From assembly GCA_003818285.1 (NCBI GenBank), contig RPRB01000033.1, positions 1-33,769 on the forward strand: a stretch of 33,769 nucleotides of DNA. The letters are read 5' to 3'. The position numbers and the translations under genes were made by a program. Numbering within the stretch: position 1 is the stretch's first letter; each line of letters starts with the position of its first letter. This DNA comes from Myxococcaceae bacterium. Its GTDB lineage: Bacteria; Myxococcota; Myxococcia; Myxococcales; Myxococcaceae. Of this stretch, positions 1 through 7,355 are shown piece by piece. The notes beneath the pieces are model-generated. The model worked only from the letters and a program-made list of their open reading frames with translations. It had not been told where the DNA came from and made no database searches.

Positions 1-698
1 CAGCCCGCAACCTGTGGAACGCGCGGTTCGGCGGGCTGATGCAGCTGCTGGTCGAGCACGGCTACGTGCTGGTCCAGGTCGACTCCCGCGGGAGCACCGG
101 GTACGGCCGCGCCTTCCGGGAAAAGTTTCTCTTCGAGTGGGGGCGTAGCGACCTGGACGACTACCAGGATGCGGTCGCCGGCATGAAGTCCCTGCCCTTC
201 GTGGACCCGGGCCGGATCGGGATCTTCGGGGGCAGCTACGGCGGGCTCCTGACCATCTTCTCGCTCTTCAAGAAGCCGGGGCTGTTCCAGGCCGGAGTGG
301 CCGCCGCACCGGCGACGGACCCTCGCTACTACGGGAGCGACGACGTGGCGATCACCCGGACCCCGGCGACGCATCCGGAGGTGTTCGAGAGGGGCCGCGC
401 TGCCCAGTACGCGTCCGGGCTCCAGGACCCGCTGCTGATCATCCACGGCATGGCGGACGACGTCGTTCCCTTCCAGACCTCGGTCCAGCTGGTCCAGGCG
501 ATGGTGAAGGCCCGCAAGCGTTTCGAGTTCGCCTTCACGCCCACGGCGACCCACGCCTGGGCCGCGAAGGAGGACGACGCGCTCTACCTCTACGGGCGTC
601 TGGTGGACTTCTTCGAGCGGTGGATCCCGCCCGGACCACGACCGATCGCGCAGGGCGCCGGCGGAGGAGAATCCGCTCCGCCGCGGCCAGGGAACTGA
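1..698 (+). CDS. S9 family prolyl oligopeptidase / dipeptidyl-peptidase IV-like, C-terminal part
   Basis: Partial gene entering from the left edge in frame with position 3, about 231 residues. It is the alpha/beta-hydrolase catalytic domain of a serine peptidase that removes short peptides from peptide N-termini or cleaves oligopeptides after proline. The nucleophile elbow GGSYGG places the catalytic Ser at 234-236. The Asp lies in HGMADDVVP (456-458) and the His in THAW (552-554), in the usual order and spacing for the S9 family. The N-terminal beta-propeller expected upstream is outside the window. The ATG at 39 is internal, because the open frame and the family homology extend to the window edge. 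The exact peptidase type (DPP4, acylaminoacyl peptidase or POP) cannot be decided from this part. Confidence 0.9.
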   Translation, partial: ARNLWNARFGGLMQLLVEHGYVLVQVDSRGSTGYGRAFREKFLFEWGRSDLDDYQDAVAGMKSLPFVDPGRIGIFGGSYGGLLTIFSLFKKPGLFQAGVAAAPATDPRYYGSDDVAITRTPATHPEVFERGRAAQYASGLQDPLLIIHGMADDVVPFQTSVQLVQAMVKARKRFEFAFTPTATHAWAAKEDDALYLYGRLVDFFERWIPPGPRPIAQGAGGGESAPPRPGN

Positions 699-699
699 A

Positions 700-745
700 G
701 GAACGGACACCGCGTTCCATACGACGGGGTCGACGGGCCTCGACC
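700..745. terminator. Two hairpins in the convergent gap
   Basis: The gap between the S9 peptidase gene and the convergent small membrane protein gene holds two perfect 6-bp stems. One is GGAACG (700-705) with CGTTCC (713-718). The other is GGTCGA (728-733) with TCGACC (740-745). Neither is followed by a clear T tract, so bidirectional termination is an inference from position and structure. Confidence 0.4.
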
Positions 746-759
746 GCCAGGCGTTCCCC

Positions 760-1026
760 TCAGCGCTTCTTCAGCCGCTTGCGGTTCGCGGCGAGCTTCC
801 GCGAGGCGCGAAGGTGCTTGGCCACGTGGGGCACGCAGGCGATCACCGCGGTGCAGATCATCGCCGTGATCGCGGCCAGCGCTGCGGCGCGCTGCAGGTG
901 GAGGATGCGCGACACCGAGAGGGTCGCGAGGACCAGGGTCGAGACGAGAGGGAGCAAGGGACGGCCGGAATCTAACAGCGGCCACCCACGACCGCGCTCG
1001 TCCCGCGGGACAGTCGCGGGTGGCAC
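760..1026 (-). CDS. Small two-helix membrane protein
   Basis: A short gene of about 88 residues at the downstream end of the Glt-like gene run. From the GTG at 1026 it lies 11 bp behind the RGG/repeat protein gene, which suggests co-transcription. Two hydrophobic stretches are visible (PLLPLVSTLVLATLSV and AALAAITAMICTAVIACV), followed by a strongly basic tail ending RKRLKKR. This fits an inner-membrane hairpin with a cytoplasmic positive tail. No family is recognised. The open frame continues upstream over the neighbouring gene, so the start is chosen by position only; no strong ribosome-binding site is seen. Confidence 0.5.
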   Translation of the reverse strand: MPPATVPRDERGRGWPLLDSGRPLLPLVSTLVLATLSVSRILHLQRAAALAAITAMICTAVIACVPHVAKHLRASRKLAANRKRLKKR

Positions 1027-1037
1027 CGGGATGGCGT

Positions 1038-2966
1038 CTACGCGTGATCCGACGCGCCCGCCTCGCTCGGATCGCCGGAAGGTGACGGAGACGTGTCGGA
1101 CTGCTCCGCACCCTCCGACTCGTGATCCGGCGGCTCCGGAAGCGGGGCCGGGGGCGGAGCCGGCGGAAGCGCCTCGAGCCGGTCGGCCTCGGGGTCCTCG
1201 CCGGCGCGGCGGAACAGGCGGATGGCCTCGTGCCGGTTGCCGATCTCCTCCGCGAGCCGCGCTCCGGCGCCGAACTGGCCCGCCGTCTCCAGCAGGGGGA
1301 ACGCCTTGTCCTTCCGGCCGGCCGCCACCCACGCCTCGGCCGCCTCGGCGGGACGCTCGAGCAGCTCGAGCCACCGCGCCCGGGCCATCGACTTGTTCTC
1401 CTCGGTGGCCCGCTGCAGCTCGCGCTCGCCGAGCGCCTTCGCGTCGGAGTTGAGGCCCAGCTGCTGGAGGAAGCGGAACGCCTTGGGCGGAGGCAGCGGC
1501 TCGAGCAGCTTCGCCGCCTGGTCTCGCCGGCGGGCCTGCACCAGGAGGAGCGCGGCCCCGAGCCGGTCGCCCCGCTCCACCAGCCGGTCCACCTCGAGCG
1601 TGCGCACCCGGTCCACCGAGGCCATGTCGCGCGCGCGCTCGTACGCCTTGCGGGCCGCGCTCAGCTTCCCCGCGCGCTCCCAGGCGAGCCCGGCCTGGTC
1701 GAACTGCCGGGCACGCTCGTAGAGCTTTGCCACCTCGTCGAAGCGCCCCGACTTCACGTGCAGCTCCATCAGGAGCTCCCAGGCCTCGCCCTTCTCGAGG
1801 AGGGTCTGGGCCTCCCCGGGCGGCAGCTGCGTCGCGAGCCGTCGGCCGGCCTCGCTGTCCTTCGCCGCGAGCGCTGCCCGGAGCGCCGAGCGGAGGTCAC
1901 CTCCGGCCTCGAACAGCCGCGCGGCATCCGCGAACGAGCCGTGCCGGTCGTGCAGCCGGGCCGCATCACGCGTCCGCCCGCGCGACTCGAGGAAGTCCGC
2001 CTGGCCCTTCCAGTCGCCGGCCAGCTCGGGGGGAATCTCCACCAGTCCGCCGCGGGGTGCACCGGCTGCCCGCTCGCCGCGCGCGGGGCGCTCCGGGCGG
2101 GGGGGACGCTCTCGTCGCTCGCCACGTTCCGGACGCTCGCGTCCTCCGCGACGGCCAGTGGCGCCTCGCTCACCGGCAGGCTCGGCGGCTCCGGCGGGAG
2201 CCCGGAGCTCCTCGGGGCTGGGGTTGCGCCCGGCCGCGGCGAAGGCCGTCTCCGCGCGCTCCTGCTCGCCCACGGCCGCCCAGGCCAGCCCCACACGGTA
2301 GAGCACCTCGCCATACGCCCGGGCGGGCGTCATCGGTGCTGGTCCCGCGGGGGGAGGCGTGCCCTCGCTGACCCCGGTGACAGCCTCGGCGGGAGCCCCG
2401 GGGGCCGCCTCTGAATCCGCACCGGTCTCCGGTGAAGCTGGCGTGGCCGCCGACTCGGTCTCCCCGGCGGCCTCGGCGCTTGCCTCCTCCGCCGGCGGAG
2501 AGCCCTCGCCGGTGCCGGCGGGCTCGGCCTGAACCGCCTCGCCAGGCACCGTCGCCGGTCCGGCACCTTCCTCGGGCGCAGCGGGCCCGTCCGGTTCGGA
2601 CTCGGGCTTCGTCTGGCGCGCCACGCGGGACAGCGTGGTGATGAGCCGTCCCCGGGTGTCCATGTCCAGATCCTGGAGCGAGCGGGCGCGCGCCTGCCGG
2701 AGCGACTTCACCACCGAATCCAGCGGCTGGAGCTCGGCCGCGAAGTCGCTCCTGGCCAGCGCCTTCTCCAGCACCGAGAGCTCGGAGACGATGCGCCCAC
2801 CGGCGCCACCCAGGCCGCCACCCTCGCGACGGCGGTCACCCCGGTCGCGGCCGCCACGGCCACCGGGGCCGCCCCGGTCACCCCGACCTCCGCCCCGTCC
2901 TGCCGGTCCCTCGCCGCGAGGCCCCTGCCCCGGGCGCCCAGGTCCCTTTCCACTGTCCACTGCCAC
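1038..2966 (-). CDS. RGG-rich, TPR-like repeat protein downstream of gltH
   Basis: About 642 residues from the GTG at 2966, which follows GAGGG at a good distance and sits 11 bp after the stop of the outer-membrane barrel gene. Residues 10-58 are almost entirely Gly and Arg with RGG-type repeats. A predicted helical segment follows (about 59-108), then a long Ala/Glu/Pro-rich linker, a second Arg/Glu/Gly patch, and a C-terminal half of TPR-like helical hairpins (for example AAKLLEPLPPPKAFRFLQQL and similar units). The tail is Pro/acidic. No signal peptide is seen, so it is probably cytoplasmic. Its position suggests a partner of the Glt-type complex, but no named M. xanthus homologue is assigned. 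The open frame extends to 3581 over the barrel gene; that extension is a shadow. Confidence 0.8.
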   Translation of the reverse strand: MAVDSGKGPGRPGQGPRGEGPAGRGGGRGDRGGPGGRGGRDRGDRRREGGGLGGAGGRIVSELSVLEKALARSDFAAELQPLDSVVKSLRQARARSLQDLDMDTRGRLITTLSRVARQTKPESEPDGPAAPEEGAGPATVPGEAVQAEPAGTGEGSPPAEEASAEAAGETESAATPASPETGADSEAAPGAPAEAVTGVSEGTPPPAGPAPMTPARAYGEVLYRVGLAWAAVGEQERAETAFAAAGRNPSPEELRAPAGAAEPAGERGATGRRGGRERPERGERRERPPRPERPARGERAAGAPRGGLVEIPPELAGDWKGQADFLESRGRTRDAARLHDRHGSFADAARLFEAGGDLRSALRAALAAKDSEAGRRLATQLPPGEAQTLLEKGEAWELLMELHVKSGRFDEVAKLYERARQFDQAGLAWERAGKLSAARKAYERARDMASVDRVRTLEVDRLVERGDRLGAALLLVQARRRDQAAKLLEPLPPPKAFRFLQQLGLNSDAKALGERELQRATEENKSMARARWLELLERPAEAAEAWVAAGRKDKAFPLLETAGQFGAGARLAEEIGNRHEAIRLFRRAGEDPEADRLEALPPAPPPAPLPEPPDHESEGAEQSDTSPSPSGDPSEAGASDHA

Positions 2967-2977
2967 GGCTGCCCTCG

Positions 2978-3622
2978 CTAGAAGGCGTACCGCAGGTTCG
3001 GCGTGATGGCGAAGCCGAAGGTCTTCGGCTTCAACAGGTACGAACCCACGATTTCCACGCCCACCGAAAAGTGTCGAAGGCGCGTGTAGTACTGCAACCC
3101 GGGTCCGCCGAACACAAGAATGCTTCCGTAGCTGTCCGTTGGGTCGGTCGCGAACAGGGCGTTCGGCTTGAGGAGGGCGAAGCCCCCTCCTGCCTTGAGG
3201 TACAGCCAGGTTCTCTGGACGCCCTGGCTGTCCGAGAACCCGAGGAAGTTCCACCGCACCGCGAGGCCGCTGGCGATGCTGGAGAAGTCGCCGGAGGCCG
3301 TCCCTCCGGAGTTGCCGACGTAGTCGGCGTTCGCCGAGTAGGTGTTCCCGGCGAAGAAGATGCTCAGGGAGACGAACCGGCCGATGTCGTAGCCCACCTC
3401 GAGGCGGAGGGTGGCGCCGGTGCTGAAGGGCTTGTTCTGCCCGGTCGGTGCCGGCGCGGCAGTGACGAACGCCGGACCGATGTCCAGGCCGAAGAAGACC
3501 CCCCGCTCGACCTCGTCCACGGGAGGCTCGGTCGAGGCGAGGATCGGCGCCGAGGTCTGTGCCCGGAGCGGGCCGGCCCACAGCGAGGTGAGGACCACCA
3601 TCCCCAGGAGGGAGCGGTTCAT
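2978..3622 (-). CDS. gltH: Outer-membrane beta-barrel protein, GltH/NfsH-like
   Basis: A protein of 214 residues with a Sec signal peptide (MNRSLLGMVVLTSLWAGPLRA, probable cut near residue 21). The mature part has alternating beta segments and ends RYAF, the terminal aromatic typical of outer-membrane barrels recognised by the BAM machinery. The start ATG lies 7 bp behind the stop of the FHA/TonB-tail gene. In myxobacteria the FHA/TonB-tail gene of both the gliding (glt) and spore-coat (nfs) systems is followed by a barrel gene of this kind, and the name rests mainly on that order. It would be the outer-membrane end of the envelope complex. Glt and Nfs paralogues cannot be separated here. Confidence 0.75.
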   Translation of the reverse strand: MNRSLLGMVVLTSLWAGPLRAQTSAPILASTEPPVDEVERGVFFGLDIGPAFVTAAPAPTGQNKPFSTGATLRLEVGYDIGRFVSLSIFFAGNTYSANADYVGNSGGTASGDFSSIASGLAVRWNFLGFSDSQGVQRTWLYLKAGGGFALLKPNALFATDPTDSYGSILVFGGPGLQYYTRLRHFSVGVEIVGSYLLKPKTFGFAITPNLRYAF

Positions 3623-3629
3623 GTAGGCG

Positions 3630-5615
3630 TCATTCCCCTGCTTGCTTGAACACGAACGGGTAGGTGACCACCGCCACGCCGCCGCCCTTGGGCTTGGGGA
3701 AGATCCAGGTCAGCACGCGGCCGGCGATGCACTGGTCGAGCTCCCGGGTGTTGGTCGTGGAGCTCACCACGTTGGACGAGGCGACCGTGCCGCCCTCGGT
3801 GATGATCCACCGCACCGAGACCTTGCCGGTGAGCTTCGGGTTCTTGGTGAGCGCATTGTCGTAGCAGTACTTCAGCTGGTCGTGGTGGCTGCGCACGACG
3901 CGCCGGATCAGCTCCGGATCCATCGACCCGGTCACCTCGGGGTCGGAGTTGGTGATGGAGATGTCGGCGCTGGACTTCTTCCCCATCCCGATGCCGGTGC
4001 CGTACTTGCCCTCGCCGCCCGCGACGCCGCGCGTGCCGACCGCGCCGATGCCGATCGTGTTCCCGGTGCCGCCGCCGCCACCGCCGCTGCCCTTGAGGCC
4101 CATGCCCAGCACGCCGCCGGCGTCACCGACGGTGGATCCGGTCATGTGTCCCATCGCCGCCTGCAGGCTCCCGCCCAGGCCAGCGCGTCCGAAGAGGGTG
4201 GCGACGCCCGCGTTCCCCTTGCCGCCGAAGATGCGCTGGGCGATGAGGCGCGCCTCGTCCTTGCTGTTCGGGTCGATGGCCTTGGGAGAGGCCTTGGCAT
4301 CGCGGTTGGGCGCGTTCTTCTTGCCCATCTGCCCCTCGGTGCCCTTGAAGGCCGCCGGCGCCTGACCCTTCTCCTTGGACCTGTTCAGCTGCTCGATGAA
4401 GGGGTTCTTCTGCATCTCCGGCGGCTTCACCAGGAGCTTGGTGAGCACCGCGGTGTTGCCGGAGAGCTCGTCGGTGAACTCCTCGCCCGAGGCGGCGCGG
4501 GTCACTGCCGCCACCACCAGGCGGCCGGCGAAGAAGAAGACCAGGAGGAAGATGTGGGGCGCGGTCCAGTCCAGCCGCTCGGCGAGGGGCACCAGGACCT
4601 TCGGCGGCACGGGCTGGAAGCAGAGGTCCACCACCACCCCGCCGATGTCCACCAGGGCGACGTCGTCGGGCTCGAGGGTGATGGCGTAGGCATCATCCTC
4701 GCGGATGGCCATCCCCGACTCGATGGCCTGCATCAGGGTGACGATGCGCCCCTTGCGCTCCAGCCCACCGGTCATCTGCCCGGTGATGCGGAGGGTGAAG
4801 CCGCCCGCGCCGTCGGCGGTGACCAGGGCGAAGGACGGTCCGCCCAGGCGCTGGTCGCCGACGATGAAGTCCACGCCGGCGGCGTTGCCGATCTTGAACT
4901 CGCCCTTGTGCTTGGGCCCGAGGAGCTGCTCGGCGAGGATCTGATCGCCCCAGCGGAAGCGGAGCTCGAGCCCGAGCGGTCCGGCACCCTTGCGGCGGAC
5001 CGGCCTCGCGCGCGCGTCGAGCCGCGGCCACTGCTCCTCGGGAGCGGCGTGACGCGGGGCGGGATGAGCGACGACCGGAGCCGGCGCAGCGGCGACCGGA
5101 GCCAGGCGAGCAGGAACGACCGGCGCCGCTGCCGGAGCGGGCGTGGGGACCGGCGCGATGGCGGGGGCGACGGCGGGCATCGGAACCGCGCGAGCGGCCT
5201 CGGAGAGCATCGCGGCCGCGGAGACCGCGTTGCCGTTGGTGTGGACCGGGGCGGCGGCGGCGGGAGCGGCCCCCTGGGCGGCGGTGGCGGCGAGCTCGGC
5301 GGCGGCCCGGGCGGTGGCCCCGTCCTCCACCTTGATCATCGTGTTGCCAATGCGGATCTCGTCACCGAACGACAGGGCGCCCTTGTTCACCCGCTTGCCG
5401 TTGACGAAGGTGCCCTCGACGCTGCCCATGTCGATGATCGACAGCTTGCCGTCGGGGGCGACCTCGATGACGGAGTGGATGCGGCTGACCTTGTCGTCGT
5501 CGAGGCAGAGGTGGGCCGAGGCGAGGCGGCCGATCTTGATGATGTCGCGGTCGTAGTCCTTCGCCGCGACCATTGCGTCGCCCTTGAAGACCTTGAGTGT
5601 GAGGGGCACGGACAC
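3630..5615 (-). CDS. gltG: FHA domain / TonB-like tail protein, GltG (NfsG)-like
   Basis: A protein of 661 residues from the GTG at 5615. Residues 25-97 are an FHA phosphothreonine-binding domain with conserved IGR, SRIHS and GTFVNGK motifs. An Ala/Pro linker follows (about 100-195), then a beta-rich region (215-340), one membrane helix (about 352-371), a Gly-rich stretch (460-545, including six consecutive Gly) and, at 563-661, the AgmX/PglI C-terminal TonB-like domain with a Cys pair (CYDN and QCIAG). This layout puts the FHA domain in the cytoplasm and the tail across the periplasm. It matches GltG/PglI of the M. xanthus gliding machine and NfsG. The FHA domain implies control by Ser/Thr kinases. 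Confidence 0.85.
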   Translation of the reverse strand: MSVPLTLKVFKGDAMVAAKDYDRDIIKIGRLASAHLCLDDDKVSRIHSVIEVAPDGKLSIIDMGSVEGTFVNGKRVNKGALSFGDEIRIGNTMIKVEDGATARAAAELAATAAQGAAPAAAAPVHTNGNAVSAAAMLSEAARAVPMPAVAPAIAPVPTPAPAAAPVVPARLAPVAAAPAPVVAHPAPRHAAPEEQWPRLDARARPVRRKGAGPLGLELRFRWGDQILAEQLLGPKHKGEFKIGNAAGVDFIVGDQRLGGPSFALVTADGAGGFTLRITGQMTGGLERKGRIVTLMQAIESGMAIREDDAYAITLEPDDVALVDIGGVVVDLCFQPVPPKVLVPLAERLDWTAPHIFLLVFFFAGRLVVAAVTRAASGEEFTDELSGNTAVLTKLLVKPPEMQKNPFIEQLNRSKEKGQAPAAFKGTEGQMGKKNAPNRDAKASPKAIDPNSKDEARLIAQRIFGGKGNAGVATLFGRAGLGGSLQAAMGHMTGSTVGDAGGVLGMGLKGSGGGGGGTGNTIGIGAVGTRGVAGGEGKYGTGIGMGKKSSADISITNSDPEVTGSMDPELIRRVVRSHHDQLKYCYDNALTKNPKLTGKVSVRWIITEGGTVASSNVVSSTTNTRELDQCIAGRVLTWIFPKPKGGGVAVVTYPFVFKQAGE

Positions 5616-5641
5616 GGTCGTTCGTCGCTCTCTGTCGATGA

Positions 5642-5908
5642 CTACAGCTCGTCCACCGACTGCATCACCTTGTCGCGGTACTCCTCGCGAATCCGGATGA
5701 GGTTGGAGTGCGGCACCTTCTTCAACGCCTCGATGTACTCGCCGTCGGGACGGTTGAGGTCACCCTCGATGGTGTCCTCCTCGAAGCTGAACTCGCTCCG
5801 CTTCTGCGCCTTGGCCGCAGTCGCTTCCGCGGAGCTCGCCGCCGCCTTGTCCTGCGCGGCCGCGATCCACGGCATCAGCACCACGAGCAGCATCCAGACT
5901 CGAGCCAC
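5642..5908 (-). CDS. gltF: Small exported protein, GltF/NfsF-like
   Basis: An 88-residue protein with a GTG start at 5908; an in-frame ATG at 5893 is a less likely alternative because it trims the signal peptide. Residues 1-18 form a signal peptide (MARVWMLLVVLMPWIAAA). The mature part is charged and contains EGDLNRPDGEY and a helical C-terminus (RIREEYRDKVMQSVDEL). It lies between the TPR lipoprotein gene and the FHA/TonB-tail gene, exactly where gltF or nfsF lies in myxobacteria. The family is short and poorly characterised; it is thought to be a periplasmic component of the motility or spore-coat complex. The name rests on size, export signal and gene order. Confidence 0.7.
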   Translation of the reverse strand: MARVWMLLVVLMPWIAAAQDKAAASSAEATAAKAQKRSEFSFEEDTIEGDLNRPDGEYIEALKKVPHSNLIRIREEYRDKVMQSVDEL

Positions 5909-5927
5909 GCGTCCAACCCCCGAAGTG

Positions 5928-5944
5928 CTCCCCGACTCGGGGAG
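5928..5944 (-). other. Short hairpin between gltE-like and gltF-like genes
   Basis: A perfect 7-bp inverted repeat (CTCCCCG / CGGGGAG) with a 3-nt loop lies in the 124-bp gap between the two genes, the largest gap inside the run. There is no T tract. It could be an RNA-processing site or a weak attenuator that sets different levels of the two products; this is inference. Confidence 0.35.
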
Positions 5945-6032
5945 ACCCGCCAGCGTTTCAATCTACATCGAATGGCCGAGGCCACACCAAACCCCGGCTT
6001 CCCCGCCTTCACCGTGCGCCGACCACACACGC

Positions 6033-7355
6033 CTACAGCTTGTCCGGACCTTGCTTTCCGGTGTCCGGTGCCGGGCCCTTGGCCGGCGTTCCCTTCGACG
6101 CTCTCTCCTCGGCGTCCTTGAGCCGCTGCTGCTGCAGCTGCTGCGCCTGCTCCAGCGTCTTCGCCTGCTGCTCCTGCACCTTGGCCTGCGACTTGGCCGC
6201 CACCAGCGCCTCCGCCTCGCGCCGGAGCGCGAGGACGGGCGCATCGTTCGCGAGCGCAGACTCGCCACCGGACAGGGCGACGTACTGCTTGTACAGCTCG
6301 AGCGACTTCTCGGGCGCGTCCTTGTACCGCTGCAGCACGATGCCCCGGTTCAGGTAGATGGCGGCCAGGCGCGGCTGGAGCTTCTCCGCGGCCTCGTACT
6401 CGGTGAGGGCCTTGTCCGGCTGCCCGAGTCCCCGGTACGCCACGCCCAGGTCGAGATGGACCTCGGCGCTTCCACCGCCGTCGGCCACCGCGCGCGACAG
6501 GTGCTTCTCCGCGGCGGCGAAGTCCTCGTCCTTGAGCGCGAGCCGCGCGAGCGCCAGCCGCGCCGGCACGAACCCCGGGTTGGCCTCGAGCGCCTTCTGG
6601 TACTGGGCCGCGGCCTTGTCCACGCTGCCCTTCGCCATCTGCGTGTCGCCGATGGCCAGGTACAGATCGGGATCGGTGGTGGAGATCTTCAGAGCCCGCA
6701 CGCCGACCAGCTCGGCCATGGCGAACTGCTTCCGATCGAGGTTGCTCCGGATGAGCGTCTTGTAGGCGTCCAGGTTCTTCGGGTCGCGGATCAGCGCCTG
6801 CCGCGCCTGCTCCTGGGCCCGGTCGTGATCGCCGGTGAGCCGGGACAGCTCGGCGAGCTGAGCGCGGCTCTCGGCATCGTCGGGGAAGCCCCGGGCCACG
6901 TCGTTCCACTGGGCGGTGGCCGAGGGCAGATCGCCCTGGGCGCGCGTGAGCCGGGCCAGCCCCGCGGCCGCCGGCTTGAGCGAGGGCTTCTTCTGCAGCG
7001 CCGAGCGGTAGAGGGCGAAGGCCTGGTCGCGCTTCCCCTGGCGCTCGGCCAGGACGCCCAGGTTGTAGTCGGCCTCGGCGAAGGTCGGGTCCGCTTGCTG
7101 GACCGCCTGGAAGCGGCGCTCGAGCGCGGCATCGTCGCGCTGTCCCGACTTGGCTTGCGCCTCGGCGGCCTTGGTGGCGTCCTCGAAGAGGAGCATCGCC
7201 TTGCTGTTCGGCATGCCGGGCGCGGCGGCCGGTGCGGCGGTGACGGGGGCGGGGGGCGCCTTCTCCGCCGGTGCGCTGGTGGCGCAGGCCGTGGCGAACA
7301 GCACGGCGAGGGTGGCGGCCAGGCGGCTCGGGGTCATGACGGGATGGGCGCTCAC
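6033..7355 (-). CDS. gltE: TPR lipoprotein, GltE/AglT (NfsE)-like
   Basis: About 440 residues. The GTG at 7355 is preferred: it overlaps the upstream stop as GTGA and has GAGGA six bases before it. The ATG at 7337 is in frame and also possible. The N-terminus carries a lipoprotein signal ending FATAC, with Cys24 as the lipidated residue. Repeated TPR helices fill the body (for example DYNLGVLAERQGKRDQAFAL and VHLDLGVAYRGLGQPDKAL). The C-terminus is a Gln-rich coiled coil (EQQAKTLEQAQQLQQQRLK) followed by a Lys/Gly/Pro tail. It matches AglT/GltE, the TPR lipoprotein of the gliding machine, and its Nfs paralogue. Immediate overlap with the large TPR gene indicates translational coupling. Confidence 0.8.
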   Translation of the reverse strand: MSAHPVMTPSRLAATLAVLFATACATSAPAEKAPPAPVTAAPAAAPGMPNSKAMLLFEDATKAAEAQAKSGQRDDAALERRFQAVQQADPTFAEADYNLGVLAERQGKRDQAFALYRSALQKKPSLKPAAAGLARLTRAQGDLPSATAQWNDVARGFPDDAESRAQLAELSRLTGDHDRAQEQARQALIRDPKNLDAYKTLIRSNLDRKQFAMAELVGVRALKISTTDPDLYLAIGDTQMAKGSVDKAAAQYQKALEANPGFVPARLALARLALKDEDFAAAEKHLSRAVADGGGSAEVHLDLGVAYRGLGQPDKALTEYEAAEKLQPRLAAIYLNRGIVLQRYKDAPEKSLELYKQYVALSGGESALANDAPVLALRREAEALVAAKSQAKVQEQQAKTLEQAQQLQQQRLKDAEERASKGTPAKGPAPDTGKQGPDKL

